A stretch of DNA of 64,000 nt from Candidatus Melainabacteria bacterium (GCA_003258725.1 QHMG01000005.1:62001-126000), one strand, 5' to 3'; shown: positions 53,004-62,714, numbered from the stretch's first letter. Notes: generated by a model from the sequence alone, not told the origin. Numbers and translations: made by a program.

Positions 53004-55814
53004 ATGGCAAATCAACTACAAAAGACTTTAATTTTAATTGACGGACATGCTTTAGCATTCCGTCAATATTTTGCGTTAGAACGTACAGGAATGAAAACCT
53101 CTGACGGCACTCCAACTTGGGCAGTTTATGGATTTTTTAAATCAATTTTTGACTTGTTGAAAAACAATGATATTAAACCTGATGCGATTGCGGTTGCGTT
53201 TGATGTTGGCAGACAAACTTTTCGTGTTGAAAAATATCATGAATATAAAGCTAATAGAGAGGCTATGCCTGACCCTTTGCGTACGCAATTGGGCTTAATT
53301 GTTGACGGCTTAAAGGCTTTCAATATTCCAATTTATACAAAAGAAGGTTTTGAGGCTGATGATGTAATCGGTACTATTACGGCAAAAGCGGCGAAATTAG
53401 GTCACAAAACCCTTATTTTAACTGGTGATCAAGATTCTTTCCAATTGATTGATAGAGAAGGCTTGGTTAAAGTTTTAATTCCGTCAAAAGGCGAATTGAT
53501 TGAGTATGATTGGTACAAGGTTCACGAAAAATTAGGTGTATGGCCAAGCCAAGTTATTGACTATAAAGGTTTACGAGGGGATACCTCTGATAATATTCCA
53601 GGTGTTAAGGGAATTGGTGAAAAATCTGCTCAAAAACTTTTGACAAGATATTCTCGATTAGAGGATATTCTAGATGATATTGAAAATATTCCAGAAAATG
53701 CGATAAGAAATAGACTTAAAGCAGGTATTGAAGATGCAAAATTGAGCAAATATTTGGCAACGATTGTTAGAAATGTTGATATTGATTTTGATTTTGAAGA
53801 TACAAAGGTTGAATTGCCAGAGATTTCGCAGGTTGTAGAATATTTGAAAAAAATGCAGTTTTACAGTTTTGTAAAAAATATTGATAATATTTTATGCACA
53901 TTTGACAAAAATTGTGACGAATTACCTGTAAAACCTCAAGTGACAGAGCAAAAAGAGGACAAACCTCTTGTGCAATTTAAAGAAGATAACACTCCTCAAA
54001 TGCAGTTGGGCTTATTCGCAAGTGTTGTAAAAGAAACTGTTGAAACTGAAACTTACGATAGCAAAACGATTTCAGACGTAAATGAATTAAACAATACAGT
54101 TCAAGAATTATTGAAAAAAGAAGAAATTGCACTAACTTTTGTTTCTGATTTTGAAAACGCTGTAACAATTGATTTAATTGGTTGTGCGATAGCTTACAAA
54201 GATGAAAATGAGAAAATACAATCTGTTTATGTTGCAAATAAAGACGGCTTAATTGAGGGATTAAAACCTGTTTTTGAAAATGAAAACCTTAAAAAATACA
54301 CATATAACGCAAAAAATGACATAAATATTTTAAAATCAATTGATATTGATTTGAAAAATATTAGTTTTGATACAGTTTTAGCAAGTTATATCAAAAATCC
54401 AAATCGAAGTCACGATCTAAACGCTCAAGCATTAGATTACATCAATCATATTTCTTTTGAATTAGATTTCCCAACTAAAAAAACGAAGTTTGCTCAGCTT
54501 CCACAAACAGATTTGATAACTTATGCTCAAGATAACGCATTTTCAATTTATAAATTGACTCAATTTTGGTTAAAAGACTTGTCTCCAGAAGAATTGAAAC
54601 TTCATGACAAAGTTGAATTGCCACTAACTCACATTTTGGCTCAAATGGAATATGATGGTGTTGCGCTTGATGTTGATTATATGAGTGAGCTTTCTGAATA
54701 TATGACACAAAAAGCGGAAGATTTACAAGCCAAAATATACGAAATTGCAGGAGAAGAATTTAATATCAATTCACCAAAGCAAGTTGGCGAGGTTCTTTAT
54801 GAAAAGCTAAATATTCAATTGAAGAAAAAACGTGGCAAGGCAAAACCTTCTACAAATGTTGAAGTGCTTGAGGAATTAGCATCTGAATACCCAATTTGTA
54901 GATATTTAATTGATTATAGAAAATATACAAAGCTAAGAACTACCTATACAGACGCTTTACCTCTTTTGGTAAGTTTAAAAGATAGAAGAATTCATACAAC
55001 TTATAACCAAACAGTCACTGCAACAGGTCGCTTGTCGTCTTCAAATCCTAATTTGCAGAATATTCCGATTAGAACTGAAGAAGGCAACAAGTTGAGAAAC
55101 GCTTTTATTGCTGAAAACGAAAATGATTTTATTTTGTCATCGGACTACTCGCAGATTGAATTACGCTTGTTAGCTCACGTTTCGGGCGATGAAAACTTGA
55201 TTTCAGCGTTTAATTCTGATGTTGATGTGCACAGTCTAACAGCTTCAAAGGTTTTTGATGTTCCTGTTGAGCAAGTTACAAAGGAGATGCGTTATAAGTC
55301 AAAAGCAGTAAATTTTGGTATTATTTACGGACAAACTCGCTATGGATTAGCAAAGGCGCTTGATATTCCGGCACAAGAGGCGCAAAACTTTATTGATAAA
55401 TATTTTATGACGTATCCAAAAGTTAAAGATTATATGGAAAATACTGTGGCTTTTGCTTATGAACACGGTTTTGTAGAAACAATTTTTGGAAGAAAACGCT
55501 ATTTACCAGAATTAGCAAGCCCAAATAGAATGATTAAAGAGTTTGCAGAGCGTGCTGCGATTAATCAACCGCTTCAAGGTACTGCAGCAGATTTAATCAA
55601 AATGGCTATGATTAATGTAGATAAAGTGTTTAAGGAAAATAATTTAAAATCAAAAATGGTTATGCAGGTACACGATGAACTTGTGTTTGAAGTTGTTGCA
55701 GATGAATTAGAACAAGTTAAAACTCTTGTAAAACAAGAAATGCAAAATGTTGCAAACCTAAAAGTACCGTTATTAGTTGATATTAATTGGGGTAAATCAT
55801 GGAAAGAACAATAA
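53004..55814 (+). CDS. polA: DNA polymerase I
   Basis: 936 aa. 5'-nuclease domain (about 1-290: LIDGHALAFRQYFA, EADDVIGT, GLRGDTSDNIPGVKGIG). A middle 3'-5' exonuclease-like domain (about 340-520) lacks the first DxE pair (LTFVSDFENA) and the YxxxD, though NAKNDINIL remains, so proofreading is probably lost. The polymerase domain has TATGRLSSSNPNLQNIP, SDYSQIELR, KAVNFGIIYG and QVHDELVFE. Packed directly after clpX. Confidence 0.96.
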   Translation: MANQLQKTLILIDGHALAFRQYFALERTGMKTSDGTPTWAVYGFFKSIFDLLKNNDIKPDAIAVAFDVGRQTFRVEKYHEYKANREAMPDPLRTQLGLIVDGLKAFNIPIYTKEGFEADDVIGTITAKAAKLGHKTLILTGDQDSFQLIDREGLVKVLIPSKGELIEYDWYKVHEKLGVWPSQVIDYKGLRGDTSDNIPGVKGIGEKSAQKLLTRYSRLEDILDDIENIPENAIRNRLKAGIEDAKLSKYLATIVRNVDIDFDFEDTKVELPEISQVVEYLKKMQFYSFVKNIDNILCTFDKNCDELPVKPQVTEQKEDKPLVQFKEDNTPQMQLGLFASVVKETVETETYDSKTISDVNELNNTVQELLKKEEIALTFVSDFENAVTIDLIGCAIAYKDENEKIQSVYVANKDGLIEGLKPVFENENLKKYTYNAKNDINILKSIDIDLKNISFDTVLASYIKNPNRSHDLNAQALDYINHISFELDFPTKKTKFAQLPQTDLITYAQDNAFSIYKLTQFWLKDLSPEELKLHDKVELPLTHILAQMEYDGVALDVDYMSELSEYMTQKAEDLQAKIYEIAGEEFNINSPKQVGEVLYEKLNIQLKKKRGKAKPSTNVEVLEELASEYPICRYLIDYRKYTKLRTTYTDALPLLVSLKDRRIHTTYNQTVTATGRLSSSNPNLQNIPIRTEEGNKLRNAFIAENENDFILSSDYSQIELRLLAHVSGDENLISAFNSDVDVHSLTASKVFDVPVEQVTKEMRYKSKAVNFGIIYGQTRYGLAKALDIPAQEAQNFIDKYFMTYPKVKDYMENTVAFAYEHGFVETIFGRKRYLPELASPNRMIKEFAERAAINQPLQGTAADLIKMAMINVDKVFKENNLKSKMVMQVHDELVFEVVADELEQVKTLVKQEMQNVANLKVPLLVDINWGKSWKEQ

Positions 55815-56275
55815 AATTAATTTTAATATTTTGTGCTGTAATCTTTTCTGGTTCAGCTTTTTGTGCAGAACAAATTATAGTTCAACCGTTGTCAAATTTG
55901 AACGCAACTCAAACTATTAATGTTAACAGAGAAACAACTCAACCTGCGGTTTCGCCAACCGTTCCACAAATGATTCCGTTTGAAAAATGTACTAAAAAAT
56001 ATATGGTGCCAGTTGATAAATTATACTTTTTAGCACTTGCAAGTATTAATGCTAACAAATTTTTTATAGATGAAATTCAATCTAAAAATGGCTATATTTT
56101 ATTTAGAGCAGCAAACAGAAATTTTATGGTGTCTGTTTCAAAAGTTGATGCAAAATCAGCAATTATAAAAGTTGTACCAGCTGACAACAACTACTTTTTC
56201 CCTTTGGGAATTTTGACAAATTTCTATAAATATATTGATTTAAACATTAATACACCGATTGAAAATTTAGGCTAA
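55799..56275 (+). CDS. exported protein of unknown function
   Basis: 158 aa. Signal peptide (cut near AFC-AEQ or just after), a Thr/Gln/Pro linker, then a mixed alpha/beta domain (CTKKYMVPVDKLYFLALASI ...). It overlaps the polA end by 16 nt, so it is translated from the same mRNA. Not recognised. The Cys near the cleavage site leaves a lipoprotein possible, but no canonical lipobox is seen. Confidence 0.7.
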   Translation: MERTIKLILIFCAVIFSGSAFCAEQIIVQPLSNLNATQTINVNRETTQPAVSPTVPQMIPFEKCTKKYMVPVDKLYFLALASINANKFFIDEIQSKNGYILFRAANRNFMVSVSKVDAKSAIIKVVPADNNYFFPLGILTNFYKYIDLNINTPIENLG

Positions 56276-56586
56276 TTATTTTGACTTTTTTCATCTTGTT
56301 TGATGAAATTGCAAAGTTCTTCAAGTCTTTTGTCTTCCATTGCGTCGATAAGGTCTTGAATATCTTTTATTTTACCTAGTGCAAAGCCTGTTTCAGCAAG
56401 AAGTACGCAGTCGTTGCAAAGTCTGTATTCACCGTATTGAATTGAACCTGCGTAAGATTTTGTTTGACCGCAGCAAGAGCAATCAAAGTATTCTTCTTCA
56501 AGCTCTGGGCGTTCTTCCAAGTCGTCTAATCTCATTTGTTCTACGACTTGTTGCATTTCTTCTACAATTTCTTCTCTACTTTTCAT
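56272..56586 (-). CDS. zinc-ribbon-like small protein
   Basis: About 104 aa, unrecognised. Acidic helical N-terminus, a CxxC pair (CSCCGQTKSY) and a second (CNDC) 21 residues on, likely holding one zinc. Helical acidic C-terminus. Start at 56586 overlaps the end of the PdxJ-like gene. Converges on 55799-56275 with a 4-nt overlap. Confidence 0.7.
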   Translation of the reverse strand: MKSREEIVEEMQQVVEQMRLDDLEERPELEEEYFDCSCCGQTKSYAGSIQYGEYRLCNDCVLLAETGFALGKIKDIQDLIDAMEDKRLEELCNFIKQDEKSQNN

Positions 56587-57289
56587 CAATTAACTCTTTC
56601 ATATCTTTAATTGCTTTGTCTAAACCTGCAAAAATGGACTTTGAAGTTATGCTATGACCTATATTAAGTTCAGAAACCCCATGAATTTCCATTAATTTGC
56701 TAACATTTACATAATTAATTCCGTTACCTAAAATAACCTTTAAACCAAGTGTATTTGCTAAAACTGCGCTTTCTTTTAGGTCGTTAAATTCTTTGTCATA
56801 ATTTCCTGTTTTGAAGGCTTCCGCAAATTTTGCTGTATTAAGTTCTACGTAATGCATTCCAGCTTTGTATGCACTATGAACCTGTTCAATTTGTGGGTCA
56901 ATCAAGACGCAAGCAAGAGAACCTTCGTACATTAAAGGCACCATAAAATCATTAATTTCTGTTTGATACTTCAAAACATTAAAACCTTTTGAAGGTGATT
57001 GTTCGTTTGTCTCTGGAACAATACAAACAATGTCGGGAACACAGTCTATTGCGTGTTTTTGGTATTCTTTTGACATCGGAATTTTTAGGATAAATCTTGT
57101 TCTTAGATGTGCTTTCAAATTTTTAATATCATAAGTGTTTACGCTATTAACAAGGTCTGAAACGTAGGCTATAATACCGTCAGCGCCAGAGCGTTCACAA
57201 TATCTTGCGCATTTCAATAAATCGGGTTCGTTTCCGCCGATTGAATTTCTTAAATTTGCTAAGTAATTGATGTTAACATTTAAAAGCAT
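56576..57289 (-). CDS. PdxJ-like TIM-barrel protein with altered active site
   Basis: 237 aa, aligns over its whole length with pyridoxine-5'-phosphate synthase: LNVNINYLANLRNS, SGADGIIAYV, PDIVCIVPET, ACVLIDPQ, YVELNTAKFAEAF and the well-kept ELNIGHSI. Canonical catalytic segments are changed: HLREDRRHI reads YVSDLVNSV, LEM reads LKI, HTG reads NTA and AGHGL reads GNGI. The expected His residues are gone. PNP synthase activity is therefore doubtful. Between murT and the zinc-ribbon gene in one minus-strand operon. Confidence 0.75.
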   Translation of the reverse strand: MLLNVNINYLANLRNSIGGNEPDLLKCARYCERSGADGIIAYVSDLVNSVNTYDIKNLKAHLRTRFILKIPMSKEYQKHAIDCVPDIVCIVPETNEQSPSKGFNVLKYQTEINDFMVPLMYEGSLACVLIDPQIEQVHSAYKAGMHYVELNTAKFAEAFKTGNYDKEFNDLKESAVLANTLGLKVILGNGINYVNVSKLMEIHGVSELNIGHSITSKSIFAGLDKAIKDMKELIDEK

Positions 57290-57301
57290 TGCTTAAATTT
57301 T

Positions 57302-58633
57302 TTAACCCCGTTTGTAATTTTTAATTTGTAATAATGCAGTGTAAGATGGCATTATTGTAACTTTTTCGGTTTTATCTTCTGAGCTTGAAACTTCTTCAAC
57401 AGCCTCAAATAAATCGGGTACAACCTTGATTTTTTCAGGAGGTACTCCAGCGTATTTCAATCTTAATGCCATATCATTAGCTCGAATACCAGATGTGACA
57501 ATGGTTTTTTCTGTATCCTTTAGTAATTCAAATTCTGCATCCCATAGCCAAGAAACATCTCTGCCGTCTGCAAAATTGTCGTTTATTGCTATTAATATTT
57601 TAGAACTTAAATCAACAGTTTTCAAGACCTCACTAGCACCAGCAGGGTTTTTGATAAGTTGGATAATTGTTTTATGTCCGTTAAATTCAGTCTTTTCAGC
57701 TCTTCCAAACATTGCTTTGTAAGTGTTTAAAGCGTTTTGAATTTCTTCCTGCTTGTATCCGATTTCTAAAGCCATTGAAATTGCAGCAAGTGCATTATAA
57801 GCATTGTATAAACCGATTGAATCGAAGGTGTAATGAGTTTCTTCGCCGTTGTGAAGAACTGAAATTTCAATGTAATCGTTGTAAATTTTTGCGTTACCTT
57901 GATAATTGCATTTTGGACGTTTGTAACCGCAAGAGCAGTAATAATGACCTTGTTGAGCATAAAAACGCTTTGAATATTCTAAAGGTTTTCCACAAATACA
58001 GTTGAACATTTCGGCTGGGGCGTGAGAAATTGTGTGGGTTTCTGCAAATTCTATGTTTTCAAAACCATAATATAATTTTTTGTTATCGTGTCCTAAATTT
58101 GCAACAAGTGGGTCGTCAGCGTTTAAAAGTAGCACCAAATCTTTGTTTTTGTCGATTGCAGATTGAATTTTTTTAGCCGTTGTGTCAAGCTCGCCGTATC
58201 TATCAAGTTGGTCACGGAATAAGTTTGTTACAACTAAATAGTCTAACTTCATATAATCGTAAAGTTTTGAAAGGTATGCTTCGTCTGATTCTAAAACGCA
58301 GTTGTCGTAACGCTTTGACGGCACAACATTTGTCGCAAAAACATTTGCAATCCCAGTCAACATATTTGCACCTTGAGCGTTGTGTATAACTTCTTTGTTA
58401 TTCGCCTCTAAAATTTGTGCAATAAGTCCAGCGGTTGTTGTTTTGCCGTTTGTGCCTGTTACTGAAATTTTTTCGTGCAAAATGTATTTAGAGCAAAAGT
58501 TTAAAAAATCAGGATTAGTTTTTAGCGTAAACATTCCGATAAAAGAAGTTCCACTAGAACGTCCAACGATTTTAATAAGTAGCTTAATCAACCTAGCCAA
58601 GAAGATTGATATATAAAATTTTAATCTGTTCAC
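57302..58633 (-). CDS. murT: lipid II isoglutaminyl synthase MurT-like Mur ligase
   Basis: 443 aa. N-terminal hydrophobic or amphipathic segment (about 5-22), Mur-ligase ATP loop TGTNGKTTT, a four-cysteine zinc ribbon inserted in the central domain (C212, C214 and a YCSCGY pair about 20 residues on), and a DUF1727-type C-terminus (IMPSYTALLQIKNYKRG). MurT with GatD amidates D-Glu of lipid II. The usual gatD neighbour is absent here; a PdxJ-like gene follows 12 nt later. GTG start. Confidence 0.88.
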   Translation of the reverse strand: MNRLKFYISIFLARLIKLLIKIVGRSSGTSFIGMFTLKTNPDFLNFCSKYILHEKISVTGTNGKTTTAGLIAQILEANNKEVIHNAQGANMLTGIANVFATNVVPSKRYDNCVLESDEAYLSKLYDYMKLDYLVVTNLFRDQLDRYGELDTTAKKIQSAIDKNKDLVLLLNADDPLVANLGHDNKKLYYGFENIEFAETHTISHAPAEMFNCICGKPLEYSKRFYAQQGHYYCSCGYKRPKCNYQGNAKIYNDYIEISVLHNGEETHYTFDSIGLYNAYNALAAISMALEIGYKQEEIQNALNTYKAMFGRAEKTEFNGHKTIIQLIKNPAGASEVLKTVDLSSKILIAINDNFADGRDVSWLWDAEFELLKDTEKTIVTSGIRANDMALRLKYAGVPPEKIKVVPDLFEAVEEVSSSEDKTEKVTIMPSYTALLQIKNYKRG

Positions 58634-58719
58634 AAATTAATTCTTTCTAAGTATTTCAATTTTTTATTTTTACTATATAATACATATACTAATATAATAT
58701 AAAAAAGAAGAATAAAGAA
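58634..58719. promoter_or_regulatory. AT-rich divergent promoter region
   Basis: Repeated TATAAT-like words (58673-58700) between murT and the next plus-strand gene. No -35 is clear. Confidence 0.35.
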
Positions 58720-59085
58720 ATGAGTTATATATTTGTAATATTTTTTATACTTGAATTATTTGCCGTAATCGTTTTATGTGCAGGCATTATGCATATAGAT
58801 AAAAAGGTTAATGCCTTGACTGAAAGGTTTAAAGTAAATCGTCATACGTTAAAATTTAAACTTAGAGCGATTTATGATGTGGCAAGTTCATTTAAATGTC
58901 AAATGAAACAACAACAAAGAGAATTTTTAAGACGTAGACGAGAATTCTATAGAAACATTATCAAAGGTACTTTGGTAGGGATTTTGTTGTTTTTCTTCAA
59001 AAAAACAAAGTTTAAGAAAAAAATTCTGTTAGCAGAATTATTATTAGTTATGTATGATACCTTTAGGGCGGATTGTCTCGTCTAA
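58720..59085 (+). CDS. membrane protein with basic coiled coil
   Basis: 121 aa, unrecognised. N-terminal membrane helix (about 3-25), a basic helical middle (QMKQQQREFLRRRREFYRN) and a second hydrophobic stretch (about 84-92). First gene of a plus-strand run of small envelope proteins leading to pnp. Confidence 0.65.
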   Translation: MSYIFVIFFILELFAVIVLCAGIMHIDKKVNALTERFKVNRHTLKFKLRAIYDVASSFKCQMKQQQREFLRRRREFYRNIIKGTLVGILLFFFKKTKFKKKILLAELLLVMYDTFRADCLV

Positions 59086-59148
59086 TCTTGTATGATAAGA
59101 GATTATATGTTACAATAAGCTCAAAATTTAAGAAAGTAGAGGTTCAAA

Positions 59149-59466
59149 ATGTGCAACAAAAGAGACGATTTTAGTTTTGGAATAGGAATTTTAGCAGGCG
59201 TTGTCGGCGGTGTAATTGCAGGTGTTCTTTTAGCTCCTAAAAAAGGTGAAGATTCTTGCAAGGATCTTGAAAAAACAATTAAAAATTTGATTGAAACTCA
59301 AGCACCAAATGTTAAGGCTGCTAAAAAACAAGCAATTGAAGCAATTGACTTAGTTAAATTTAAAGTAGAAAAGAAAATTAAAAACATAGCAAATGCTTTA
59401 AAATCTGAAAAAATGGAAAAAGCTAAAAAATTAGAAGAAGCAGACACAGATTACGATATTAATTAA
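59149..59466 (+). CDS. YtxH-like envelope protein, copy 1
   Basis: 105 aa. One Gly-rich membrane helix (GIGILAGVVGGVIAGVLLAP) directly followed by KKGEDS and a long charged coiled coil, the YtxH/gas-vesicle-GvpP-like layout. Stress or envelope role in relatives is poorly defined. GAGG RBS. Confidence 0.75.
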   Translation: MCNKRDDFSFGIGILAGVVGGVIAGVLLAPKKGEDSCKDLEKTIKNLIETQAPNVKAAKKQAIEAIDLVKFKVEKKIKNIANALKSEKMEKAKKLEEADTDYDIN

Positions 59467-59491
59467 TAAGAAGAAAAGGAATTGAAAAACA

Positions 59492-59869
59492 ATGGAAACA
59501 TCTCAAATTTTATTAAATAACGGTTTAACATTTTTGGCAGTTGCAACAGGCATTATGCTAGTTGTAGTTGGCGGATTTTTAATCAAATTGATTATTGATT
59601 TATCAAAATTGGCTCAAAATGTTGACGAAACAACAACAGTTGTAAGAAATGAATTACGCCCAACATTGCGTGAGTTGAACGAATCTTTACATACAGTAAA
59701 TGATTTTATGAAATCAACTGACAAAGGTATTGATAAAATGAGAGATACCGTTGAAAATGTCTTTGGATTTAGCACAGCGACACTATCAAAATTGAAATTC
59801 TTTTCAGGCTCTTTGGCAAAAGGCTTAACAAAAGGTTTTTCAACAGTATTAAAAATGTTTTCAAAATAG
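59492..59869 (+). CDS. DUF948-like membrane protein
   Basis: 125 aa. N-terminal membrane helix (about 12-33), then a coiled coil with VRNELRPTLRELNESLHTVND, typical of DUF948 proteins that often accompany YtxH. C-terminal amphipathic segment ending VLKMFSK. 25 nt after the first YtxH-like gene. Confidence 0.75.
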   Translation: METSQILLNNGLTFLAVATGIMLVVVGGFLIKLIIDLSKLAQNVDETTTVVRNELRPTLRELNESLHTVNDFMKSTDKGIDKMRDTVENVFGFSTATLSKLKFFSGSLAKGLTKGFSTVLKMFSK

Positions 59870-59945
59870 CCTAAATTAGCAATTAAAATCTTTGCAAAAC
59901 AGGTTAAAATAATAAAGTCAAAATTAATAGTAAAGGAGAATTAAT

Positions 59946-60221
59946 ATGTCATCAGCAGGAAAATTTTTAGTAGGTTTCACAGTAGGCGCAGCACTAGGTG
60001 CAATTACAGGTATCTTATTAGCACCAAAATCAGGTGAAGAAACTCGTGAAATGATTGCAGATACAGCAAAAGAAGTTTTAGACAAAACTGACGAAAAAGT
60101 TAAAGATATTCAAGAAAAAGCAGAAACAGTAGTTTCTGAACTTCAAAAAAAAGGTGATGAAATCATGGGTAATATCCAAAACTTCATCAACGAAAAAAAA
60201 GAAATGTTTAACAAAGACTAA
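59946..60221 (+). CDS. YtxH-like envelope protein, copy 2
   Basis: 91 aa. FLVGFTVGAALGAITGILLAP helix, then KSGEETREM and a charged coiled coil (EKVKDIQEKAETVV). Paralogous in layout to 59149-59466. AAAGGAG RBS; strong terminator follows. Confidence 0.8.
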   Translation: MSSAGKFLVGFTVGAALGAITGILLAPKSGEETREMIADTAKEVLDKTDEKVKDIQEKAETVVSELQKKGDEIMGNIQNFINEKKEMFNKD

Positions 60222-60247
60222 TTCTAAACATTAAAATTTAATTTTTT

Positions 60248-60288
60248 TGTAAAGCGGAGCCGTTTGTACAAACGGCTCCGCTTTATTA
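60248..60288 (+). terminator. terminator of the YtxH/DUF948 run
   Basis: AAAGCGGAGCCGTTTGT / ACAAACGGCTCCGCTTT, near-perfect, weak T-tail. Confidence 0.9.
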
Positions 60289-60404
60289 TTATATTTTCGT
60301 AACAAGAGTGATAAAAATTTATTTTTAGGTTATAATCAAAATATAAAATAAAAAGAAGATGTACGGGCGAAAAGACGAAGCCCAAGAAAGAAGGAAAGAA
60401 AAAA

Positions 60405-62543
60405 ATGGTAGATTCAAAGAAAACGCAGTTAGAAATTGGCGGAAAAGTTGTTGAAATCGAAACAGGCAAATACGCTAACTCTGCAACATCATCAGTTACA
60501 GTTAGATGTGGAGACACAATGGTATTCGTTCATTGCTGCGTTAGCAAAGAACCTCGAGTAGGTATTGACTTCTTCCCATTGTTAATTGATTATGAGGAAA
60601 GAATGTCATCAATCGGTCGTATACCAGGTGGTTACAACCGTTCAGAAGGTAAAGCGAGCGACAAGGCTATCTTAATTTCAAGATTAATTGATAGACCTAT
60701 CAGACCACTATTCCCAAAAGGATATAGAAATGACATTCAAATCGTTGGTCAATTGTTCAGCTATGACCAAGTAAACCAACCTGACACATTAACTATGTTA
60801 GGTGCATCTTACGCATTGATGTTATCAGGCGCTCCATTTGAAGGACCTATCGGTGCAGTGAGAGTTGGTAGAGATGAAAACGGCAACTTTATTGCTAACC
60901 CAACTCACCAAGAAGCTGAAAAATCAGATTTAGATATCGTAGTTGCTGGTACACATGACTCAGTAATCATGGTTGAAGCTGGTTGCAAATTCGTTACAGA
61001 AGAAGATATTATGAATGCTGTTGAATTTGCTCAAGGCGAAATCAGAAAACAATGTGACAACCAAGTTGCATTTGCTAAAGAATGTGGCGTTGAAAAACAA
61101 GAATTTGTAAACCCTTATGACACAACAGAATTGAAAAATATCATTCAAGAAGTTGCAGGTGATATGATTCACGATGCTTACCACAACTTTGATAGAGCAT
61201 ATAGACAAGAAAAACTTGATGAAGCTAAGAAATTAGTTAAAGAAAAAGTTGAATCACTTCCAGAAGATGATCCAATCTTGAATATGATGGAAGAAACAGG
61301 CATTGACTTTGTTGCAGAAGAATTTAAAGCTGCTGAAAAGAAAGTTATGCGTAAAATGATTCTTGAAGAACACGTTAGAGCTGACGGTAGAAAACCAAAC
61401 GAAGTTCGTCCAATCTGGTGCGAAGTTGGTGTAATTCCAAGAGCTCATGGTTCTGCAGTATTCACAAGAGGTCAAACTCAAATTCTTTCAGTTGCAACTC
61501 TAGCAGGTCCTGCAATGAAACAAGAATTAGACGGTGTTGACCCTCAAACAGAAAAAACTTACATGCACAAATATATCTTCCCAGGATTCTCAGTAGGTGA
61601 AGTAAAACCTCTAAGAGGACCAGGAAGACGTGAAGTTGGTCACGGTGCTTTAGCAGAACGTGCAAACATTCCAGCATTACCAAGCCAAGAAGAATTTGGT
61701 TATACAATTCGTGTAACTTCAGATGTATTAGAATCAAACGGTTCTACATCAATGGGTTCAACTTGTGCATCATCAATGGCATTAATGAACGCAGGTGTAC
61801 CTGTTAAATGCATGATTGGTGGTGTTGCAATGGGTATGATTAAAGAAGAAGGCTACGAACCAGTTGTATTAACAGATATTCAAGGTATTGAAGACTTCTT
61901 AGGTGATATGGACTTTAAAGTTACAGGTAATGACGATGGTATCACTGCATTGCAAATGGATATGAAAGCAAAAGGTATTCCAAATGAAACATTAAGAAAA
62001 GCGTTATACCAAGCTAAAGAAGGCAGATTACACATCTTAGGAAAAATGAGAGAAGTAATCACAGAACCAGCTAAGGAATTATCACCATTTGCACCAAGCA
62101 TTACAACAATGACTATTCCAACAGAAGATATTGGAACAGTTATCGGACCTGGTGGTAAACAAATTCGTGCTATTATTGATGCTTCAGGTGCTGAAATTGA
62201 TATTCAAGATTCAGGTCTTGTAACAATCACTTCAAACGACCAAGAAGGTGCTAAAATTGCTATCAATATGATTAAACAACTTACTTTTAAACCAGAAGTT
62301 GGTATGGTTATGAAGGGTAAAGTTGTAAGAATCATTCCTATCGGTGCTTTCGTTGAATTAGGCGGTGGCAAAGACGGTATGGTTCACATTTCTCAAATCT
62401 GCAAAGAAAGAATTGAAACAATTGAACCACACGTAAACGTAGGTGATGAAGTAGTTGTTAAGATTATCAAAATTGACGACAAAGGCAGAGTAAACTTAAC
62501 AATCAAAGGTGTTACAGACGAAGAAAAAGCATCTGTAATGTAA
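60405..62543 (+). CDS. pnp: polyribonucleotide nucleotidyltransferase
   Basis: Phosphorolytic 3'-5' exoribonuclease of the RNA degradosome. 712 aa. Two RNase PH domains, the second with FPGFSVGEVKPLRGPGRREVGHGALAERA and TSDVLESNGSTSMG. KH domain (DIGTVIGPGGKQIRAI, about 570-620) and S1 domain (GMVMKGKVVRIIPIGAFVEL, about 630-700). The leader has a GGGC/GCCC hairpin (about 60364-60384) and GAAGGAAAG before the ATG. Not next to rpsO, unlike the common arrangement. Confidence 0.97.
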   Translation: MVDSKKTQLEIGGKVVEIETGKYANSATSSVTVRCGDTMVFVHCCVSKEPRVGIDFFPLLIDYEERMSSIGRIPGGYNRSEGKASDKAILISRLIDRPIRPLFPKGYRNDIQIVGQLFSYDQVNQPDTLTMLGASYALMLSGAPFEGPIGAVRVGRDENGNFIANPTHQEAEKSDLDIVVAGTHDSVIMVEAGCKFVTEEDIMNAVEFAQGEIRKQCDNQVAFAKECGVEKQEFVNPYDTTELKNIIQEVAGDMIHDAYHNFDRAYRQEKLDEAKKLVKEKVESLPEDDPILNMMEETGIDFVAEEFKAAEKKVMRKMILEEHVRADGRKPNEVRPIWCEVGVIPRAHGSAVFTRGQTQILSVATLAGPAMKQELDGVDPQTEKTYMHKYIFPGFSVGEVKPLRGPGRREVGHGALAERANIPALPSQEEFGYTIRVTSDVLESNGSTSMGSTCASSMALMNAGVPVKCMIGGVAMGMIKEEGYEPVVLTDIQGIEDFLGDMDFKVTGNDDGITALQMDMKAKGIPNETLRKALYQAKEGRLHILGKMREVITEPAKELSPFAPSITTMTIPTEDIGTVIGPGGKQIRAIIDASGAEIDIQDSGLVTITSNDQEGAKIAINMIKQLTFKPEVGMVMKGKVVRIIPIGAFVELGGGKDGMVHISQICKERIETIEPHVNVGDEVVVKIIKIDDKGRVNLTIKGVTDEEKASVM

Positions 62544-62566
62544 TTTGAAAGTTAAATAAGATAAAT

Positions 62567-62610
62567 TAACGGGGTCGGTTGGAATAAAATTCCAGCAGAT
62601 CCCGTTTTTG
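62567..62610 (+). terminator. pnp terminator
   Basis: AACGGGGTCGG...TTGGAA and TTCCA...GATCCCGTT form a long bulged stem, then TTTTTG. Confidence 0.8.
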
Positions 62611-62714
62611 TTACGAAAAATTAATATAATTTTATTTTTAAGCAATTTTCGATATTCACCTAATTTACATGCGACATATGTAGAAAATAAGTTATAAGGA
62701 AGGAAGGTTTAAAA

